NCBI GenBank assembly: GCA_030604735.1
Contig: JAUVVG010000001.1
Span: 62,001 to 126,000, forward strand
DNA: 64,000 bases
Source of the DNA: Azoarcus sp.
Lineage (GTDB): Bacteria > Pseudomonadota > Gammaproteobacteria > Burkholderiales > Rhodocyclaceae
Direction of reading: 5' to 3'
In this document: positions 33,538 through 40,890 of the stretch, one piece after another
How the letters are laid out: each line of letters begins with the position of its first letter
Position numbering within the stretch: the first letter of the stretch is position 1
Notes under the pieces: model-generated
What the model saw: only the letters and a program-made list of their open reading frames with translations
Database searches by the model: none
What the model was told of the DNA's origin: nothing
Translations under genes and position numbers: made by a program

Positions 33538-34848
33538 ATGGCAAAGAACGTTGTCGTGATCGGCACGCAATGGGGCGACGAGGGCAAGGGGAAGATCGTC
33601 GACTGGCTGACCGACCATGCCAAGGGTGTGGTACGTTTTCAGGGCGGGCACAACGCCGGGCATACGCTGGTCGTTGGTTCGGATGTGTATAAGCTCAATC
33701 TGGTACCGTCCGGCATTGTCCGCGAGGGTGTGGCCTGTTACATCGGCAATGGGGTCGTGCTCGACGCGCACCACTTGCTCGGCGAGATCCGCACACTGGA
33801 GGCGGGGGGCATCGCGGTGCGCAACCGCTTGCGCATCAGCCCGGGGTGTCCGTTGATCCTCGGCTACCATGTCGCGCTGGACGCGGCCCGCGAGGCGGCA
33901 CGCAGCCCGGAAACCAAGATCGGCACCACCGGCAAGGGCATTGGGCCGACTTACGAGGACAAGGTCGCCCGCCGCGCGCTGCGGGTGTACGATTTGTTCG
34001 ATCGCGAGCGCTTCGCCGAAAAGCTGAAGGCCAACCTGGATTACCATAATTTCGTTCTGACCCAGCACCTTGGTGCAGCGGCGGTCGATTTCCAGACCGA
34101 GTTCGACCGGGCGATGGCCGACGCCGACGAGATCCGTCCCATGGTGGCCGATGTGTCGGCCGAACTATACGCGGTGAACAAGACCGGCGGCAGTCTGTTG
34201 TTCGAAGGTGCTCAGGGCTCGCTGCTCGACATCGATCACGGTACCTATCCCTTCGTGACCTCGAGCAACTGCGTCGCCGGACAGGCCGCAGCCGGCTCCG
34301 GGGTTGGGCCGGGGCGTCTGCACTATGTGCTGGGCATTACCAAGGCCTACTGTACCCGGGTCGGGGCAGGGCCGTTCCCGACCGAGCTCGACATCGACAC
34401 CGCCGGCACGCCGGGTGAGCAGATGTCCACCAAGGGGCGCGAGTTCGGGACCGTGACCGGACGCAAGCGTCGCTGTGGCTGGCTGGATCTGGCCGCGCTA
34501 AAGCGTTCGATCATCATCAACGGCGTGACCGGACTGTGCATCACCAAGCTCGATGTGCTAGACGGCCTGGCCGAACTCAAGCTGTGCACCGGTTACCTGT
34601 TCGACGGCAAGCGTATCGACTTGTTGCCGATGGGCTCGGAGGAGGTCGAGCGCTGCGAGCCCATCCTCGAGACGCTGCCGGGCTGGAGGGGAACGACGTT
34701 CGGTGCCCAAAGCTGGGAGGCTCTACCGCAGGAGGCCAGGGCCTACCTGCACCGGATCGAGGAGATCTGCGAAATCCCGATCGACGTGATCTCGACCGGA
34801 CCCGAGCGGGATGAGACGATTCTGCGGCGCCATCCGTTTGGCGCCTGA
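33538..34848 (+). CDS. purA: Adenylosuccinate synthetase
   Basis: GTP-dependent first step from IMP to AMP; together with purB at 3.2 kb both AMP-branch enzymes are in the window. The 436-residue protein shows [16 protein letters not shown] (P-loop), [23 protein letters not shown] and the KTD-like TKLDVLDGL motif. The ATG at 33538 follows a GGGAGAATAGGA stretch; an upstream in-frame start inside hisZ is rejected. A hairpin terminator follows. Confidence 0.97.
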   Translation: MAKNVVVIGTQWGDEGKGKIVDWLTDHAKGVVRFQGGHNAGHTLVVGSDVYKLNLVPSGIVREGVACYIGNGVVLDAHHLLGEIRTLEAGGIAVRNRLRISPGCPLILGYHVALDAAREAARSPETKIGTTGKGIGPTYEDKVARRALRVYDLFDRERFAEKLKANLDYHNFVLTQHLGAAAVDFQTEFDRAMADADEIRPMVADVSAELYAVNKTGGSLLFEGAQGSLLDIDHGTYPFVTSSNCVAGQAAAGSGVGPGRLHYVLGITKAYCTRVGAGPFPTELDIDTAGTPGEQMSTKGREFGTVTGRKRRCGWLDLAALKRSIIINGVTGLCITKLDVLDGLAELKLCTGYLFDGKRIDLLPMGSEEVERCEPILETLPGWRGTTFGAQSWEALPQEARAYLHRIEEICEIPIDVISTGPERDETILRRHPFGA

Positions 34849-34861
34849 GGCCCGGGCTGAC

Positions 34862-34892
34862 GATGAGCGCCTTCGTGGCGCTCATCTGCTTT
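34862..34892 (+). terminator. Terminator after purA
   Basis: A 10-bp stem (GATGAGCGCC at 34862-34871 and its complement at 34877-34886) with a TTCGT loop, followed by a short T-rich stretch TGCTTTAT. Confidence 0.7.
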
Positions 34893-34950
34893 ATGGCAGG
34901 ATGTCCGGTGTTGCACAGACGATTCGATCGAGATCTGGCCGACACCAAAA

Positions 34951-34978
34951 GCAAAAAGCCGGTCTTTCGACCGGCTTT
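34951..34978 (-). terminator. Intrinsic terminator of tRNA-Leu(CAG)
   Basis: A 10-bp stem (34955-34964 with 34969-34978). On the minus strand the GC stem AAAGCCGGTC/GACCGGCTTT with a GAAA loop is followed by TTTTTGCTTTTGG, a clear terminator 13 bases after the tRNA 3' end. Confidence 0.85.
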
Positions 34979-34990
34979 CAACCTAAACTG

Positions 34991-35075
34991 TGGTGCCCAG
35001 AAGAGGACTCGAACCTCCACGCCTCGCGGCACTAGTACCTGAAACTAGCGCGTCTACCAATTCCGCCATCTGGGC
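34991..35075 (-). tRNA. tRNA-Leu (anticodon CAG)
   Basis: An 85-base class II tRNA on the minus strand with encoded CCA. The acceptor GCCCAGA pairs with TCTGGGC, the anticodon stem CTAGT/ACTAG encloses TTCAGGT giving CAG, and the variable arm and GTTCGAGTC T-loop are present. It would read CUG, the dominant leucine codon in this GC-rich genome. Confidence 0.97.
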
Positions 35076-35086
35076 ACGAGCCGCGC

Positions 35087-35114
35087 ATTATAAGCACTCA
35101 AATCAGAATGTCAA
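35087..35114 (-). promoter_or_regulatory. Consensus sigma-70 promoter of tRNA-Leu(CAG), overlapping the rnr start codon
   Basis: On the minus strand TTGACA (35114-35109) and TATAAT (35092-35087) are both perfect and separated by 16 bases; initiation would fall about 5-7 bases before the tRNA. The -35 hexamer covers the ATG of rnr on the opposite strand. Confidence 0.85.
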
Positions 35115-37912
35115 TGAAAAGAAAACACACAAGTAAAAAAACCACTGTCCCGGGCGAAAGCCAGGCTCCGACAACGCAGGAACGAAGGACCGCGTCAAAA
35201 CGGCCGGCGCGCCAGGCCGCAGCCCAGAATCAGCCGCCGCGCCAGGCCGCAGCCCAGAATCAGCCGCCGCTGAGCGCCGTTCGCAGGGCCGATCCCTTCT
35301 TCGACCGCGAAGTCGCGCAGTATCCCCACCCGCTCCCCAGCCGCGAGTATGTCGAGCAGACGCTTGCCCAGCAGGGCGTGCCCTTGCGCTTCGACGCCTT
35401 GTGCGAACTGCTGGATGTCGGCCCGACCGAGACAGAGCTGTTTGAACGGCGTGTCCGGGCGATGGAGCGCGACGGTCAGGTTCTGCGCAATCGGCGTGAC
35501 GCGCTGATTCTCCCGGACAAGGTAGACCTGATCCGGGGCCGGGTCGCCGGCCACGCCGATGGGTTCGGTTTCCTCATCCGTGACGACAAGCAGCCCGACG
35601 TCTTCCTCGGCCCCAAGGAAATGCGCGAGGTGCTGCACGGGGACCGGGTCATCGTCAGGATCAGCGGGACCGACCGGCGCGGGCGCCCCGAAGGCAAGAT
35701 CGTCGAGATTCTAGAGCGCGCCAACAAGCGTGTGGTTGGCCGTGTGCTGAACGAGCATGGGGTCCTGCTGGTGGTGCCGGAGGATAAGCGGATCGCACAG
35801 GACATCCTGGTTGCCCCCGGCGGGGAGCGCCCCGAGGAGGGTCAGGTGGTCACGGTCGAACTGGTCGAACAGCCGAGCAAGCACGCCCAACCGATCGGGC
35901 GGATCGTCGAGATCCTCGGTAATTACGCCGATTCCGGCATGGAGATCGAGATCGCATTGCGCAAGCACCAGATGCCCTTCGAGTTCTCTCCGGACGCGCT
36001 GGCCGAAACCCGCAGGCTGCCGGCCAAGGTGCGCAAGAAGGACTGGGACGGGCGCGAAGACGTCACCGGCCTGCCGTTGGTGACGATAGACGGCGAAACC
36101 GCCAAGGACTTCGACGATGCGGTCTATTGCGAACGGCAGGGTCGCGGCTATCGTCTCATCGTCGCGATCGCCGATGTCTCCCATTACGTCACGCCGGGCT
36201 CGGCCCTGGACGACGACGCGCAGGAGCGTGGCAACTCGGTGTATTTCCCGCGCCGGGTGATTCCGATGCTACCCGAGAAGCTGAGCAACGGCCTGTGCTC
36301 GCTGATGCCGGAAGTCGAGCGTCTGTGCATGGCCTGCGACATGAGCCTGTCGCAGACCGGTGTGATCAAGGCCTACCGTTTCTATCCGGCGGTGATGTTC
36401 TCGCACGCCCGGCTGACCTATACCCAGGTGGCTGCCGCGCTGTATGACAAGGATCCCGCCCAGCGTGAAGCCCTCGCGCCCTTGCTGCCTCACCTGGAGA
36501 ACCTCGACAAGCTCTTCCGAGTCCTGCTCAAGGCTCGCGCAAAACGCGGTGCGATCGATTTCGAAACCACCGAAACCCGGATGATCTTCGACGAGAACGG
36601 CAAGATCGAGCGCATCGTGCCTGAGGTCCGTAACGACGCGCACCGCCTGATTGAGGAGTGCATGCTCGCCGCCAACGTGTGTGCCTCCGAGTTCCTGCAG
36701 TCGCGCGAGCAGCCCGCGCTGTACAGGGTCCATGAGGGACCGACGCCGGAGAAACTGGACAAGCTGCGGAACTTCCTCGGTGAGTTCGGCCTTGGCCTGG
36801 CGGGTGGCGACGAGCCACGGGCCAAGGACTACGGCGCGTTGCTCGAGCAGGTGAAGAACCGGCCGGATGCACAGCTTTTGCAGACCGTGATGCTGCGCTC
36901 GCTCAGGCAGGCGGTCTACAGTCCCGACAACGTCGGCCACTTCGGCCTGGCCTACGAGGCTTACACCCATTTCACCTCGCCTATCCGCCGCTATCCCGAC
37001 TTGCTGGTGCACAGGGCGATCAAGGCCGCGCTGAGCGGCGTGAGGCTGCCTGCCAGCGACTGGGATGCGATCGGGCTGCACTGCTCGCAGACCGAGCGTC
37101 GCGCCGACGAGGCGACCCGGGACGTGGTGTCGTGGCTCAAGTGCTATTACATGCAGGACAAGGTCGGCGAGGACTTCGTCGGCAGCGTGTCGGCGGTCGT
37201 ACCCTTTGGTCTGTTCGTCGCACTCGACGACATCTTCATCGAAGGCCTGGTCCATATCTCGGATCTTGGCAGCGACTATTTCCATTACGACGAGACCCGG
37301 CATGAATTGGCCGGCGAGCGCACCGGTGTTCGTTACCGGCTGTCGGATCGGGTCGCGGTGCAACTGGTCCGGGTCGACCTGGCGACGACCAAGATCGATT
37401 TTCGCCTGATCGAGGAAACGCCGGCCAGCCGTGGTGACGAGGCGGCGACCTCCAGGGCGGCCGGGCGTGGCCAGGGTGGGCGCACCCGGCGGCCTGCACC
37501 TGGTGCCGCTCCGGCCGTCGCCGCGCCGGTTGCCCCGGTCGCGGCGGAGAAACCTGCAGCCAGGAAGCCGAAAGGCGCGGCCCGTTCGGCACCTGCACCA
37601 ACCGCAGCCACAGAGGTCGATGTCGCTCCCGCCAGGAAGCGCCCCGGGAAGTCCGGTGCGACCAGGGCGAAGGCCGCGGTGCTGGGCGACGGTGTGATCG
37701 TCGCGCCCAAGTCCGGGCGAGCTAAGCCGGCATCTAAGCCAGCAGCGGAAAACGCCACTGCAGAGCGCGGCAAGCGTGCTCCGAGCGTCGCCAAACGCGG
37801 TAGCGCCAAGCCAATGGCGAAGGGGGGTGGAGTGAAGAGCGGGGACAGTGTGAAGAGCGCCGACAAGCCGGCGGCGAAGACCGCGGGCAAGGGGAGGCGT
37901 CGTCGTGGCTGA
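35108..37912 (+). CDS. rnr: Ribonuclease R
   Basis: A processive 3'-5' exoribonuclease that degrades structured RNA. The 934-residue protein has an N-terminal basic extension, a helix-turn-helix-like region, two cold-shock domains, the RNB catalytic domain with DGETAKDFDDAVYC (metal-binding Asp cluster) and an S1 domain near residues 690-770. It then has a 140-residue Ala/Lys/Pro/Arg-rich disordered tail. A 30-base perfect tandem duplication (35209-35268) repeats ten residues, RQAAAQNQPP. The start is uncertain: ATG 35108 and ATG 35114 are both possible, no Shine-Dalgarno is visible, and the -35 box of the divergent tRNA covers it. Confidence 0.95.
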   Translation: MSMKRKHTSKKTTVPGESQAPTTQERRTASKRPARQAAAQNQPPRQAAAQNQPPLSAVRRADPFFDREVAQYPHPLPSREYVEQTLAQQGVPLRFDALCELLDVGPTETELFERRVRAMERDGQVLRNRRDALILPDKVDLIRGRVAGHADGFGFLIRDDKQPDVFLGPKEMREVLHGDRVIVRISGTDRRGRPEGKIVEILERANKRVVGRVLNEHGVLLVVPEDKRIAQDILVAPGGERPEEGQVVTVELVEQPSKHAQPIGRIVEILGNYADSGMEIEIALRKHQMPFEFSPDALAETRRLPAKVRKKDWDGREDVTGLPLVTIDGETAKDFDDAVYCERQGRGYRLIVAIADVSHYVTPGSALDDDAQERGNSVYFPRRVIPMLPEKLSNGLCSLMPEVERLCMACDMSLSQTGVIKAYRFYPAVMFSHARLTYTQVAAALYDKDPAQREALAPLLPHLENLDKLFRVLLKARAKRGAIDFETTETRMIFDENGKIERIVPEVRNDAHRLIEECMLAANVCASEFLQSREQPALYRVHEGPTPEKLDKLRNFLGEFGLGLAGGDEPRAKDYGALLEQVKNRPDAQLLQTVMLRSLRQAVYSPDNVGHFGLAYEAYTHFTSPIRRYPDLLVHRAIKAALSGVRLPASDWDAIGLHCSQTERRADEATRDVVSWLKCYYMQDKVGEDFVGSVSAVVPFGLFVALDDIFIEGLVHISDLGSDYFHYDETRHELAGERTGVRYRLSDRVAVQLVRVDLATTKIDFRLIEETPASRGDEAATSRAAGRGQGGRTRRPAPGAAPAVAAPVAPVAAEKPAARKPKGAARSAPAPTAATEVDVAPARKRPGKSGATRAKAAVLGDGVIVAPKSGRAKPASKPAAENATAERGKRAPSVAKRGSAKPMAKGGGVKSGDSVKSADKPAAKTAGKGRRRRG
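35209..35268 (+). repeat. 30-base tandem duplication in rnr
   Basis: Two perfect adjacent 30-base copies (35209-35238 and 35239-35268) encode repeated RQAAAQNQPP in the disordered N-terminal extension of RNase R. The copies are identical, so the event is recent or maintained by slippage. Confidence 0.9.
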
Positions 37913-38717
37913 ACAATTCGGTAAAGGGCGTAGAAAGAGTCAGGACAAGAGGCCCGAGGGCGAACTGCGGGCTGCGCAGGGTGGCGGCAGCCGGATGATC
38001 TATGGCTTCCATGCCGTGCTGGGCAAGTTGCGCCGCGACCCGGAAGGGGTATTCGAGGTCTATCTCAACGCCGAGCGACAGGATGTTCGTGCCAAGGATG
38101 CCCTGCGCCTGGTCGAGTCACAGGGGGTGAGGCTGATCCAGGCCGACGGCGAGCGTCTCGATCGCATGGTCGGGACCCGCCGCCACCAGGGCGTGGTGGC
38201 GCGCGTCGATGCGCGCCAGCGCGAATTGAAACTGGCTGACGTGCTGGAGGGGCTGGAAGAGAACGCCTTGCTGCTGGTGCTCGACGGGGTGCAGGACCCG
38301 CACAATCTTGGTGCCTGCCTGCGGGTCGCCGATGCGGCCGGGGCACATGCGGTGATCGCGCCCAAGGATCGCGCAGTTGGCCTGAACGCGACCGCGATCA
38401 AGGTCGCCAGCGGCGCGGCCGACACCGTGCCCTATGTCACCGTGACCAATCTCGCGCGCAGTCTGCGCGAGATGCAGGAGGCCGGCATCTGGGTGGTGGG
38501 CGCGGCCGGCGAGGCCGAGAAGTCCTTGTACCAGATCGACCAGACAGGACCGGTCGCCTGGGTGCTGGGCGCCGAGGGCGACGGGCTGCGCCGCCTCACC
38601 CGTGAAACCTGTGACGAACTGGCACAGATTCCCATGCATGGTTCGGTCGAGAGCCTGAACGTGTCGGTCGCCAGTGGTATCTGTCTGTTCGAGGCCAGGC
38701 GACAACGGGGCGGGTGA
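37905..38717 (+). CDS. rlmB: 23S rRNA (guanosine-2'-O)-methyltransferase RlmB
   Basis: A SPOUT methyltransferase that modifies G2251 of 23S rRNA. The 270-residue protein has a charged N-terminal extension of about 30 residues, an L30e-like substrate domain starting at MIYGFHAVL, and the knotted domain with LDGVQDPHNLGACLRVADAAGAHAV, LGAEGDGLRRL and PMHGSVESLNVSVASGICLFE. The GTG at 37905 overlaps rnr by 8 bases and has AAGGGGAGG upstream. Confidence 0.95.
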   Translation: MAEQFGKGRRKSQDKRPEGELRAAQGGGSRMIYGFHAVLGKLRRDPEGVFEVYLNAERQDVRAKDALRLVESQGVRLIQADGERLDRMVGTRRHQGVVARVDARQRELKLADVLEGLEENALLLVLDGVQDPHNLGACLRVADAAGAHAVIAPKDRAVGLNATAIKVASGAADTVPYVTVTNLARSLREMQEAGIWVVGAAGEAEKSLYQIDQTGPVAWVLGAEGDGLRRLTRETCDELAQIPMHGSVESLNVSVASGICLFEARRQRGG

Positions 38718-38777
38718 GGGTCAGGGTCAGGGTTATGGCAGCGTCGTTACCGGGTGAGTGCGTTTCGATCCTGGCCT

Positions 38778-38793
38778 CGGTATGAGTCTTGCT
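38778..38793 (+). promoter_or_regulatory. Candidate sigma-54 (-24/-12) promoter for nasR
   Basis: GG at 38779-38780 and GC at 38791-38792 are exactly 10 bases apart within CGGTATGAGTCTTGCT, which keeps the TTGC of the -12 element; the -24 box is weaker (GGTAT rather than GGCAC). Initiation near 38803 would leave a leader of about 60 bases before nasR. Upstream, just after the rlmB stop, is a short GGGTCA-type tandem repeat. No clear NtrC site was found upstream. Confidence 0.5.
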
Positions 38794-38864
38794 TGGGCCA
38801 TGCAGGGTTCGGGGTCCGCCTTGACCCCCCTCGAGGAGCTTGGGCCTGACGCTGGACTAGGGTG

Positions 38865-40169
38865 ATGAACGATGCTTTGAAGTTTCTGCTTGCCGCAAAA
38901 CGGGCGGAGATCCAGGTGCTGCGACAGCTCGCATTGACCTGCGAGTTGGTCGATGCGACGCGATTGCTGGTGCATATGCTGCAGCGCGAGCGCGGTGCCT
39001 CGAACATGTACCTCGCCTCGGGGGGTATCCGCTTCGTCGAGCAGCTCGATCAGTATCGCCAGGATGTCGAGCGCGCCGGTGCCGGCGTGCGCACCCGTTT
39101 CGACCGGCTGGACCTCGACGCAGGCGAGAACGTGAGCGGGGTGCGCCTGTTCAGCCGTGTCGCCCATGTGCTCCACGGCCTGGATTCCCTGCCGGCACTG
39201 CGGGAGAGGATACAGGCGCTGGCGCTGTCACCCGATGAGGCGGCCTCGGCGTTCAGTCACCTCGTCGCCGGCCTGCTCGGCGTGGTTTTCGAGGCCGCCG
39301 ACGCCGCGGCCGATCCCGAGGTTTCGCGAGCCTTGGTGGCGTTGTTCAATTTCATCCAGGGCAAGGAGTTCGCCGGGCAGGAGCGGGCGGCCGGCGTGGC
39401 AGGATTCGCGTTGGGGCGTTTCGACCCCGAGCGCCAGCAGCGCTTGTCCCACTTGATCGATGCGCAGGAACGTTGCCTGGATGTCTTCGCCGAGTTCGCC
39501 ACCCCCGTCCTGCTGCTGCGCTGGCACAACGCCGTGTCGGCCGAGGAGATTGCCGAGATCGAGCGTTTCAGACGGATGTCCGCGTCAGCACCCCGGGGGA
39601 GCGGGTATTCACCGGATGCGGGAGAACAGTGGTTCGAGCTGACCACACGCCGCATAGACGCGATGAAGGAGGTCGAGGACGCGATCACTGCAGCGCTATC
39701 CGGATTGTGCGCGCAACGGATCGCCACCGCCGAACTGGACCTGAGGAATCACAAAGCCATCATGGCGACCCTGTCGGATGCGGCGGCAACGGCGTCGCAA
39801 TCGACCACGGTTTTTTTCACGCCCCCGGTGGAGTCGTCGCCGAGCGATGAGGCGGGTGGTCTGGCGGGCTCGATGGGTCATTCGCTGGGACGATCGGTGC
39901 TCGATCTGGTCCAGGCCCAGTCTCAGCGCATTCAACGCATGGCAGACGAACTGAACGCGGCCCGTTCGGCACTGCACGAGCGCAAGCTGATTGAACGTGG
40001 CAAGGGCTTGCTGATGGCGCAGCGAGGGTTGAGCGAGGATCAGGCCTATCGCCTGATGCGGCAGACCGCGATGGACCAGGGGCGGCGGATGGTCGAGGTG
40101 GCCGAGTCGATTCTGTCATTGGGGCAACTGCTCGGTCAGGATGCCGGTCGACCAGACGAGCATGGATGA
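38865..40169 (+). CDS. nasR: Nitrate/nitrite-responsive antiterminator NasR (NIT-ANTAR)
   Basis: A 434-residue regulator. Residues of about 15-300 form an all-helical NIT domain (LLVHMLQRERGASNMYLASGG and DAMKEVEDAI are recognisable), which binds nitrate or nitrite. The C-terminal part (about 355-420, AARSALHERKLIERGKGLLMAQRGLSEDQAYRLMRQTAMDQGRRMVEVAE spread over this stretch) is an ANTAR RNA-binding domain. The Klebsiella NasR of this architecture prevents termination in the nasF leader. Here a matching two-hairpin leader lies 0.7 kb downstream. ATG 38865 is preferred over GTG 38862. A truncated globin gene follows after 14 bases. Confidence 0.9.
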   Translation: MNDALKFLLAAKRAEIQVLRQLALTCELVDATRLLVHMLQRERGASNMYLASGGIRFVEQLDQYRQDVERAGAGVRTRFDRLDLDAGENVSGVRLFSRVAHVLHGLDSLPALRERIQALALSPDEAASAFSHLVAGLLGVVFEAADAAADPEVSRALVALFNFIQGKEFAGQERAAGVAGFALGRFDPERQQRLSHLIDAQERCLDVFAEFATPVLLLRWHNAVSAEEIAEIERFRRMSASAPRGSGYSPDAGEQWFELTTRRIDAMKEVEDAITAALSGLCAQRIATAELDLRNHKAIMATLSDAAATASQSTTVFFTPPVESSPSDEAGGLAGSMGHSLGRSVLDLVQAQSQRIQRMADELNAARSALHERKLIERGKGLLMAQRGLSEDQAYRLMRQTAMDQGRRMVEVAESILSLGQLLGQDAGRPDEHG

Positions 40170-40183
40170 AGGGGAGCGAAATC

Positions 40184-40558
40184 ATGAGCAAGGACACGCT
40201 GTTCGCGCGCTTGGGCGGGGCTGACGCAATCGAGGCGGCGGTCGGACGTTTCTACGACCGGCTCGTGCAGGACCCGGACTTGCAGGGTTTCTTCGACGGG
40301 CGAGACATGGCGGTCCAGCGCGCCCATCAGGCCAGATTCCTGACCTGGGCCTTCGGCGGACCGGCGGGCTACCAGGGCCGCAGCCTGCGCAGCGCGCATG
40401 CCGACCTGGTGAAGCGCTACGGACTGGATGACATGCATTTCGATGCCGTCGTCGCCCACCTGGCGGGCACCCTGGGCGAGCTCGGCGTAGCCGACGAGCT
40501 GATCGCCGAGGTTGTCGAGGTGGCCGAATCGGTGCGCGTTGACGTGTTGGGTCGCTGA
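40184..40558 (+). CDS. glbN: Group I truncated hemoglobin
   Basis: A 124-residue 2-on-2 globin. It begins MSKDTLFARLGGADAIEAAVGRFYDRL, with the B10 tyrosine in RFYDRL, a Gly-rich turn FGGPAGYQGR, and the proximal F8 histidine in LRSAHADLV. These proteins bind O2 and NO and some act as NO dioxygenases. The ATG at 40184 follows GGGGAG, and the spacing suggests cotranscription with nasR. Protection against NO made from nitrite, or another role in nitrate assimilation, is an inference from position. Confidence 0.85.
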   Translation: MSKDTLFARLGGADAIEAAVGRFYDRLVQDPDLQGFFDGRDMAVQRAHQARFLTWAFGGPAGYQGRSLRSAHADLVKRYGLDDMHFDAVVAHLAGTLGELGVADELIAEVVEVAESVRVDVLGR

Positions 40559-40601
40559 GCCTTGATGGGGTATGGAACTTGAACGGAAGTCCGAGTTTCC
40601 A

Positions 40602-40649
40602 TGCCCTTTCCCGGTGCGGCTATTCTGGATGTTGCACTGCAGTAGGGCA
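40602..40649 (+). promoter_or_regulatory. Pair of NtrC-like enhancer sites
   Basis: Two imperfect dyads resembling TGCACC-N5-GGTGCA: TGCCCT-N5-GGTGCG at 40602-40618 and TGCACT-N5-AGGGCA at 40633-40649. Their centres are 31 bases apart, about three helical turns, and they lie about 85-115 bases upstream of the sigma-54 promoter. This is the typical layout for NtrC activation, but each half-site has mismatches. Confidence 0.45.
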
Positions 40650-40724
40650 TGGGCCGGATCACCTTAAAACCGCTTGAGATATAAAAACCATTTAAAAACA
40701 GTGTTCTGACGGGTTTGCTTCGGT

Positions 40725-40740
40725 TGGCACGGCTCCTGCT
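40725..40740 (+). promoter_or_regulatory. Sigma-54 promoter of the nrt-nir-nas genes
   Basis: TTGGCACGGCTCCTGCT carries GG at 40726-40727 and GC at 40738-40739, exactly 10 bases apart, with a perfect TGGCACG -24 box. Initiation is expected near 40750-40752, which is just before the first leader hairpin. Confidence 0.8.
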
Positions 40741-40750
40741 ATGAAAGGAC

Positions 40751-40866
40751 AAGGCGTCAGCCTCGGCCAACGGCGGTCGTAATCTGACGATACGGACAAC
40801 GGCGTCCCTTTCCTCTGCGCACTCGAACGAGTGCGGAAAGGAAATGGACGCCGTTTTTGTTTTCGC
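40751..40866 (+). promoter_or_regulatory. ANTAR-type transcription attenuator leader of the nitrate assimilation genes
   Basis: First hairpin: lower stem CGTCAG/CTGACG (40755-40760, 40784-40789), upper stem CGGCC/GGTCG (40764-40768, 40775-40779) and hexaloop AACGGC. Second hairpin: GGAC/GTCC (40794-40797, 40804-40807) with the same hexaloop AACGGC at 40798-40803. Both loops have A at position 1 and G at position 4, the ANTAR-target rule. The second hairpin shares bases with the left arm of a terminator: 40798-40807 pair perfectly with 40846-40855, with extra inner pairing, followed by TTTTTGTTTT. NasR binding should hold the second hairpin and block termination. Confidence 0.85.
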
Positions 40867-40890
40867 TTGATCCTGTTCGAGGAGCACATC

